Assembly (NCBI GenBank): GCA_031275535.1
Contig: JAISOR010000174.1
Location: 1-5,583, forward strand
Origin: Treponema sp.
Lineage (GTDB): Bacteria; Spirochaetota; Spirochaetia; Treponematales; Breznakiellaceae
Reading direction: 5' to 3'
Length of the DNA stretch: 5,583 nt
Shown in pieces: positions 1 through 3,210 of the stretch; the first letter of the stretch is position 1; every line of letters starts with the position of its first letter. The position numbers were made by a program, and so were the translations under genes. The notes below the pieces were generated by a model, which saw only the letters and a list, made by a program, of their open reading frames with translations, made no database searches and was not told the origin of the DNA.

Positions 1-1178
1 CCCTCGGCGCACATGGCGGCGATGACCATGGCCATCCCTGCCCGGACATCGGGGCTGTGCAGTTCCGACCCCGCCAGCGTGGTGGGCCCGGAGATGACCG
101 CCCGGTGGGGATCGCAGAGGACGATCCGGGCGCCCATGGCGATGAGTTTGTCCACAAAAAACATCCGGGATTCAAACATCTTTTCATGGATCAGCACGGT
201 GCCCTCAACCTGGGTGGCCACCACGGTGACGATACTGGTAAGGTCCGGGGGGAATCCCGGCCAGGGGGCGTCGTCAATCTTGGGGATCATGCCCCCCAGA
301 TCACAGTTTACCTTTAGGGCCTGGTTTTTGGGCACATGGAGGATGGCGCCCTCATGTTCCCAGAGGATGCCCAGCTTGCCAAAGGCTATTTTGGCGGGCC
401 GGAGTTCCGGGATGCGGGGCCCCTCGATGAAGAGTTCCCCCCGGGTAACCGCCGCCAGGCCGATAAAGGAACCGACCTCCATAAAATCGGCGCCTATTTC
501 AAAGTCACAGCCCGAAAGCTTCGACACCCCCCGGATGGTAAGGATATTGGAACCAATGCCCCCGATCCGGGCGCCCATGGCGGCAAGCATCCGGCAGAGG
601 TCCTGCACGTGGGGTTCACTGGCCGCGTTGGTAAGGATGGTCTCTCCCTTGGCAAGCACCGCGGCCATAACGGCGTTCTCCGTGGCGGTCACCGAGGCTT
701 CATCCAAAAAGATATCCGCCCCTTTGAGGCCGGGGGCGGTGAAGATGAAGTCGTCATTGATGTTCACCTGGGCGCCCAATTCGGTAAGGGCCAGGAAGTG
801 GGTGTCGAGCCGCCGCCGGCCGATAACATCCCCGCCGGGGGGGGGCAGTACCACCTTGCCGGTCCGGGCCAGAAGGGGGCCCGCAAAGAGGATGGAGGCC
901 CGGATCTTCCGGGCATATTCCGGAGGAACCGCCGAGGTCCTGATATCCCGCAGGATCATCCGGTAGGCATTGGGCCCCAGGGCCTCGACTTCGCCGCCAA
1001 AGGAACGGTATATGCCCAGCATGACCTGGACATCTTCTATATCGGGGATATTCCGCAGTATCACCGGTTCGTCGGTTAAAAGAGCCGCGGCAAGGCAGGG
1101 GAGGGCGGCGTTTTTGTTTCCGCTGGCCCGGATGGTCCCGTTAATGGGGGACCCGCCTTCAATGAAATATTGATTCAT
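1..1178 (-). CDS. murA: UDP-N-acetylglucosamine 1-carboxyvinyltransferase MurA (3' end cut by window)
   Basis: MurA transfers enolpyruvate from PEP to UDP-GlcNAc, the first committed cytoplasmic step of peptidoglycan synthesis. The visible 392 residues cover most of the two-domain EPSP-synthase-like fold; about 30 C-terminal residues should lie beyond the left edge. I see the N-terminal SGNKNAALP motif with the conserved Lys22-Asn23 pair, the [13 protein letters not shown] segment (about 93-105), the active-site loop [15 protein letters not shown] (111-125), and PPDLTSIV with Asp312 at the place of the catalytic Asp305 of E. coli. In the loop, Asp117 replaces the cysteine (Cys115 in E. coli) that fosfomycin alkylates. 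The ATG at 1178 is the only sensible start because an in-frame TAG lies four codons upstream. There is no Shine-Dalgarno sequence. A run of nine C in the coding strand (837-845) sits just before the loop, but the frame is intact. The kinase gene lies upstream on the same strand, 101 bases away. Confidence 0.97.
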   Translation of the reverse strand, partial: MNQYFIEGGSPINGTIRASGNKNAALPCLAAALLTDEPVILRNIPDIEDVQVMLGIYRSFGGEVEALGPNAYRMILRDIRTSAVPPEYARKIRASILFAGPLLARTGKVVLPPPGGDVIGRRRLDTHFLALTELGAQVNINDDFIFTAPGLKGADIFLDEASVTATENAVMAAVLAKGETILTNAASEPHVQDLCRMLAAMGARIGGIGSNILTIRGVSKLSGCDFEIGADFMEVGSFIGLAAVTRGELFIEGPRIPELRPAKIAFGKLGILWEHEGAILHVPKNQALKVNCDLGGMIPKIDDAPWPGFPPDLTSIVTVVATQVEGTVLIHEKMFESRMFFVDKLIAMGARIVLCDPHRAVISGPTTLAGSELHSPDVRAGMAMVIAAMCAE

Positions 1179-1184
1179 ACCATG

Positions 1185-1213
1185 ACTCTACCCGGCCAGG
1201 GCTCTTATGTCAA
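1185..1213 (-). promoter_or_regulatory. sigma70-like promoter of murA
   Basis: On the minus strand a perfect -35 TTGACA (1208-1213) is followed by a 17-base spacer and a -10 TAGAGT (1185-1190, four of six matches to TATAAT). The -10 ends only six bases before the murA ATG, so the expected transcription start falls on or next to the start codon. This would give a leaderless or nearly leaderless murA mRNA, which fits the absence of a ribosome binding site. The call rests on consensus match and spacing only. Confidence 0.65.
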
Positions 1214-1279
1214 ATAACTAAAACCTTACGAATGAAGATGGTTGAAAGGGGCAATAGATCGATCAGAAGGATCTTTCCG

Positions 1280-1930
1280 CTATAGGGCGGCTAGTTGAAC
1301 CACCATACCTACGGTTAGGGGCAGGACAATATTATCGTAATCCTCCAGGGGAAGGGCCTCCGTCAAAGCCGCGGTTATTGCCGCAAAGAGGGCCACCCTG
1401 TAGTTTAAGGAGACCCGGTAAGCCGTAAAAAACACCGCTAAGAAACAAGCCAGGGACCCTTCGACGCTCTTGCCCAGGAGAAAGGCGGGGCGTATACGGC
1501 CAAAGAGCTTGCCGATGAGGCTGGCAAAGCCATCGCCAAAGGCCATGGCATATATGGCAATAGAAGCGGCAGGGGAAGGATAGAGAAGCAGGGCCAGCAG
1601 GGCCCCCAGACCCAGGGTAACGGGCCCCAGGACAAAACGCTCCTTATCCCTTGGACGGGAAGCGATGTTGGTAAGAAAGGAAATCACCGGAATCTGAACG
1701 CCGGAAAGCCGGAGGCTTTCCATGCAGGCATAGGACATAGTGCCAATCATCAGCAGGATCACCGTAGCAGGACGGTTCACCGCCGCCATACCGGGGCTTA
1801 GGGCAATGAGGAAATGCATCGCTTTTCTGATCAGCTCCGTTCTTACCTCGTAGATATCGGCTTTTTCAGTATATGTTCCGATAATCTGTGATAGTATAAG
1901 AAAAGGGCTATGATCCCGGCTTCTCTCCAT
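1280..1930 (-). CDS. diacylglycerol/polyprenol kinase family membrane protein (SEC59/DGK1/VTE5-like)
   Basis: This 216-residue, very hydrophobic protein resembles the CTP-dependent lipid kinase/cytidylyltransferase family (dolichol kinase SEC59, yeast DGK1, phytol kinase VTE5). Family-like features in order are ELIRKAMHF (32-40), with the Arg-Lys..His before the first helix; GDGFASLIGKLFGR (132-145); GKSVEGS (153-159), the probable nucleotide-binding segment; and EALPLEDYDNIVLPL (191-205). Several membrane segments are evident, for instance near 40-75, 102-131, 158-172 and 178-190. The family phosphorylates a lipid alcohol such as diacylglycerol or a polyprenol at the cytoplasmic membrane; the substrate here cannot be read from sequence. 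The proximity to murA makes envelope lipid-carrier recycling an attractive but unproven role. The ATG at 1930 is forced by an in-frame TAA four codons upstream. No ribosome binding site precedes it. The first 27 or so residues are less family-like than the rest. Confidence 0.87.
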   Translation of the reverse strand: MERSRDHSPFLILSQIIGTYTEKADIYEVRTELIRKAMHFLIALSPGMAAVNRPATVILLMIGTMSYACMESLRLSGVQIPVISFLTNIASRPRDKERFVLGPVTLGLGALLALLLYPSPAASIAIYAMAFGDGFASLIGKLFGRIRPAFLLGKSVEGSLACFLAVFFTAYRVSLNYRVALFAAITAALTEALPLEDYDNIVLPLTVGMVVQLAAL

Positions 1931-1982
1931 ACTGTATAATTAGCAGAATCTATGCCATCTTTGAGTAATACCGCAAAAAAAT

Positions 1983-2012
1983 ATTTTATTTGTATATTTA
2001 TATATATAGCAA
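1983..2012 (-). promoter_or_regulatory. candidate promoter of the lipid kinase gene, with an operator-like spacer
   Basis: Reading the minus strand, TTGCTA (2007-2012, four of six to -35) and TAAAAT (1983-1988, five of six to -10) are separated by 18 bases. The start would fall near 1976, giving a leader of about 45 bases. The spacer is almost exactly the left arm of the 17-base inverted repeat described separately, so a protein binding there would block the promoter. The whole area is AT-rich, so chance matches are likely and this is tentative. Confidence 0.3.
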
Positions 2013-2080
2013 GTAATTAAAACCAGGCCAAAAAGGGCGGTAAAAGAAGGTTTCAAAAAAAGGTATATAAAAATATACAA
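1990..2080. repeat. 17-base near-perfect inverted repeat, 57-base loop
   Basis: The left arm TTGTATATTTATATATA (1990-2006) matches the reverse complement of the right arm TATATAAAAATATACAA (2064-2080) at 16 of 17 positions. It lies in the non-coding stretch 1931-2286 between the divergently transcribed lipid kinase and brnT. The low complexity of the arms raises the chance of coincidence, but each arm begins with the same TTGTAT word that recurs around the brnT promoter. It could be an operator pair, a cruciform, or the end of an inserted element. Confidence 0.6.
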
Positions 2081-2124
2081 TGCCTCATTCAAAAATTACT
2101 ATGATTTGGAATTTCGGTCCCATA

Positions 2125-2158
2125 CTCCGCGGGATAGGGGGGCTCCGCGGCGGGGAGC
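2125..2158. repeat. GC-rich block with CTCCGCGG direct repeat and small hairpin
   Basis: Within otherwise AT-rich spacer DNA there is an abrupt GC-rich patch. CTCCGCGG occurs twice (2125-2132 and 2143-2150), and CCGCGG is itself palindromic, so the two copies can also pair. A five-base stem GCTCC/GGAGC (2142-2146 with 2154-2158, loop GCGGCGG) is an alternative fold. No T-run follows on either strand, so I do not call it a terminator. Its origin is unknown. Confidence 0.4.
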
Positions 2159-2164
2159 TTCATT

Positions 2165-2227
2165 ATGTCGTATAAAGAGATTCCGGGGAGATATGGCCCT
2201 GTCCAAGCGATATATCCCTCCGCATGA
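2165..2227 (+). CDS. possible 20-codon small ORF or gene remnant upstream of brnT
   Basis: An ATG at 2165 opens 20 codons closed by TGA at 2225-2227. It has a good Shine-Dalgarno-like GGGGAG (2152-2157) seven bases upstream, better than that of brnT itself. The peptide begins MSYKEIPGRYGP and ends IYPSA; I do not recognise it and it has no signal peptide or membrane segment. An in-frame TAG at 2135-2137 rules out a longer version. It could be a leader peptide, the remnant of a displaced gene, or chance, since the Shine-Dalgarno match lies inside the GC-rich hairpin block. Confidence 0.2.
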   Translation: MSYKEIPGRYGPVQAIYPSA

Positions 2228-2236
2228 TTTTCTTTG

Positions 2237-2281
2237 AATACAAAATAGAGGCTTGAAAAAGCATATAATTTGTATTACATT
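2237..2281 (+). promoter_or_regulatory. brnT promoter region with inverted-repeat operator candidate
   Basis: A perfect eight-base inverted repeat, AATACAAA (2237-2244) and TTTGTATT (2269-2276), brackets a consensus -10 TATAAT (2264-2269). That -10 has no good -35 at normal spacing; it would give a leader of about 10 bases. An alternative is -35 TTGAAA (2253-2258), 17 bases, and TACATT (2276-2281), which would start transcription at the brnT ATG and place the right repeat arm in the spacer. Toxin-antitoxin operons of this family are commonly repressed by the antitoxin, so BrnA is the likely ligand by inference. Confidence 0.5.
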
Positions 2282-2286
2282 TAATC

Positions 2287-2616
2287 ATGGAAGATCGCCG
2301 GATTCTATGGGACGAGAACAAGAACGCAGAAAACAGGCGGAAGCATGGTATTGGCTTTGAAACTGCCCGGTTTGTTTTTGCTGACCCGGAGCGTCTATGG
2401 CGGATCGACCGGAGCGAAGGAAACACCTCGGGAGAGGAACGCTGGCAATCTCTGGGTATGGCCGAGGACGTTGTTTTTGTGGTGTATACGGAGCGGGAAG
2501 CGAAGGGGGTGAACGAAACGCGTCTAATCACGGCTCGTCTGGCAAACAAAACGGAAAGGAGAAGCTACAATGGGTACTATCGTATCGACAATAAAGGTTG
2601 GTCAAAAGCCAACTAG
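2287..2616 (+). CDS. brnT: BrnT-family toxin (DUF497), ribonuclease of a type II toxin-antitoxin pair
   Basis: BrnT toxins are small RelE-like ribonucleases that block translation and are neutralised by BrnA. This 109-residue protein carries the family pattern: LWDENKNAENRRKHGI (7-22), FETARFVFADP (24-34), an acidic stretch with GEER (49-52), a hydrophobic strand DVVFVVYT (61-68), TRLITARLA (78-86), and ERRSY (90-94). It is slightly longer than usual for the family (commonly about 90-95 residues); the extra tail from Asn95 on overlaps the start of brnA. The ATG at 2287 is fixed by an in-frame TAA at 2266-2268, and family members also begin just before the WD motif. There is no Shine-Dalgarno sequence. 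It is encoded opposite to all flanking conserved genes, suggesting an acquired module. Activity is inferred from family; all the main motifs appear intact. Confidence 0.93.
   Translation: MEDRRILWDENKNAENRRKHGIGFETARFVFADPERLWRIDRSEGNTSGEERWQSLGMAEDVVFVVYTEREAKGVNETRLITARLANKTERRSYNGYYRIDNKGWSKAN
2557..2561 (+). promoter_or_regulatory. Shine-Dalgarno site of brnA, inside brnT
   Basis: AGGAG lies eight bases before the ATG at 2570, within the brnT coding region. It decides the brnA start and therefore a 47-base overlap of the two genes. It contrasts with brnT, which has no such site, and would favour antitoxin translation over toxin. Confidence 0.75.
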
Positions 2617-2899
2617 AGAGGAACGCAAGCGGATGAAGGCGGAAATAAGGGCGGCAAAAAAAATGCCCCCCGTCTATGATCCTGAATGTCCGCCTTCCAC
2701 GCCGGACGCGTTGCGGGAATTTGCCATGCTTGCGGCGGAACGGAACCGGAGAAACCGGAAGCAAGCCGTTACTATCCGGCTTGTCTCTGACTGCCTTGAA
2801 AAGTACAAGGCCCTGGAGCGCGGCTACACCGGCATCATGGCGGACGTGTTGAACTATGTGGCCGACAACCCGGAGATTCTCTCAAAAGTCCATAATTAA
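2570..2899 (+). CDS. brnA: BrnA-family antitoxin with C-terminal ribbon-helix-helix domain
   Basis: BrnA antitoxins bind and neutralise BrnT and usually repress their own operon through a C-terminal ribbon-helix-helix DNA-binding domain. In this 109-residue protein residues 1-32 are rich in Lys and Arg; MPPVYDPECPPSTPDALREF (32-51) followed by a charged helix (about 52-65) resembles the toxin-binding half of the family. KQAVTIRLVSDCLEKYKALERGYTG (64-88) gives the beta strand and first helix, and IMADVLNYVADNPEIL (89-104) the second helix. The gene overlaps brnT by 47 bases in the +1 frame, consistent with translational coupling, and follows the usual toxin-first order of brnTA. It ends in a TAA at 2897-2899, just before a GC-rich hairpin block. 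The inverted repeat over the brnT promoter is its plausible operator. The assignment is from fold pattern and partnership with brnT. Confidence 0.9.
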   Translation: MGTIVSTIKVGQKPTREERKRMKAEIRAAKKMPPVYDPECPPSTPDALREFAMLAAERNRRNRKQAVTIRLVSDCLEKYKALERGYTGIMADVLNYVADNPEILSKVHN

Positions 2900-2912
2900 C
2901 ATGCCTCCGGTC

Positions 2913-3002
2913 GCGGACGTCCTGTCCGCTCCCTCCGGCCCGCCTGCGCCCCTTTCGGCGCGTCCTGCGCCTCAACCCCGGAAAGGCTGGGCCTTTCCGG
3001 GG
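2913..3002 (+). repeat. GC-rich block of three consecutive hairpins after brnA
   Basis: Three perfect stems follow one another: GCGGAC/GTCCGC (2913-2918 with 2924-2929, loop 5), GCGCC/GGCGC (2946-2950 with 2957-2961, loop 6), and a 12-base stem (2976-2987 with 2991-3002, loop TGG). The short words CGTCCTG and CCTGCGCC each occur twice. No T-run directly follows the last stem, so it is not a standard intrinsic terminator, although it could stop or stabilise brnTA transcripts. It may instead be one copy of an interspersed repeat. Open frames across it have low-complexity Pro/Ala/Arg translations and I do not regard them as genes. Confidence 0.65.
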
Positions 3003-3013
3003 TACGGGGCTAC

Positions 3014-3027
3014 GGTTCAAATCCAGT
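3014..3027 (+). repeat. 14-base copy of the tRNA-Val T-arm, inverted relative to the tRNA
   Basis: GGTTCAAATCCAGT on the plus strand is identical to the T-loop and flanking stem bases of the neighbouring tRNA-Val, which lies on the minus strand (3100-3113 in plus coordinates). The 5' stem bases do not match, so this copy could not fold as a T-arm and no tRNA body surrounds it. It looks like a fragment of a tRNA or the tail of the preceding GC-rich repeat. Confidence 0.7.
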
Positions 3028-3091
3028 TTTTATTCGGTATGTGTTGTTTTTCTGGCCGGGCTATGCCGGTATTGTCAAAAAAGTCATGTTG

Positions 3092-3163
3092 TGGGCGATA
3101 CTGGATTTGAACCAGTGACTTCTACCGTGTGAAGGTAGCACTCTCCCGCTGAGTTAATCGCCC
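3092..3163 (-). tRNA. tRNA-Val, anticodon CAC
   Basis: The minus strand folds as a complete cloverleaf of 72 bases: acceptor GGGCGAT/ATCGCCC, D-stem ACTC/GAGT with loop AGCGGGA, anticodon stem CTACC/GGTAG with loop TTCACAC, variable AAGTC, T-stem ACTGG/CCAGT with loop TTCAAAT, and discriminator A. All stems pair perfectly. The anticodon CAC reads GUG valine codons. The 3' CCA is not encoded (CAA follows the discriminator), so it must be added by a CCA-adding enzyme. It lies 43 bases downstream of the TPR gene and has its own strong promoter. Confidence 0.96.
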
Positions 3164-3181
3164 AAAAATGGACTGAATTGA

Positions 3182-3210
3182 ATAATAACACCGGCTGGGC
3201 CCCGTGTCAA
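3182..3210 (-). promoter_or_regulatory. strong promoter of tRNA-Val, overlapping the TPR gene stop codon
   Basis: On the minus strand, a perfect -35 TTGACA (3205-3210), a 17-base spacer and -10 TATTAT (3182-3187, five of six) stand upstream of the tRNA. Transcription would start near 3175, leaving a leader of about 12 bases. The TGA of the -35 box is also the stop codon of the upstream TPR gene (3207-3209). Confidence 0.8.

Noticed and set aside
13..1079. Long plus-strand open frames across 13-1079
   Set aside because: They are antisense to murA, whose minus-strand frame contains all family motifs; their translations are low-complexity products of GC-rich codons.
1214..1279. Possible terminator after the lipid kinase gene
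   Set aside because: Only short GATC/AGATC pairings are present and no T-run follows, so I see no terminator in this gap.
2186..2218. Inverted repeat GGGAGATAT / ATATATCCC (8 of 9)
   Set aside because: It is short and imperfect with no positional relation to a promoter; such repeats are expected by chance in this spacer.
3076..3091. T-run (3077-3082) downstream of tRNA-Val as an intrinsic terminator
   Set aside because: There is no stem of its own next to the T-run; only the tRNA precedes it, so the evidence is too weak to list.
1931..3091. CRISPR array or transposase-bearing insertion sequence
   Set aside because: No regularly spaced direct repeats and no transposase or integrase frame are present; the repeats are few and mostly inverted.
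2856..3110. 84-codon plus-strand open frame after brnA
   Set aside because: It overlaps brnA, runs through the three hairpins and into the tRNA antisense, and its Pro/Ala/Arg-rich translation reflects the repeat DNA.
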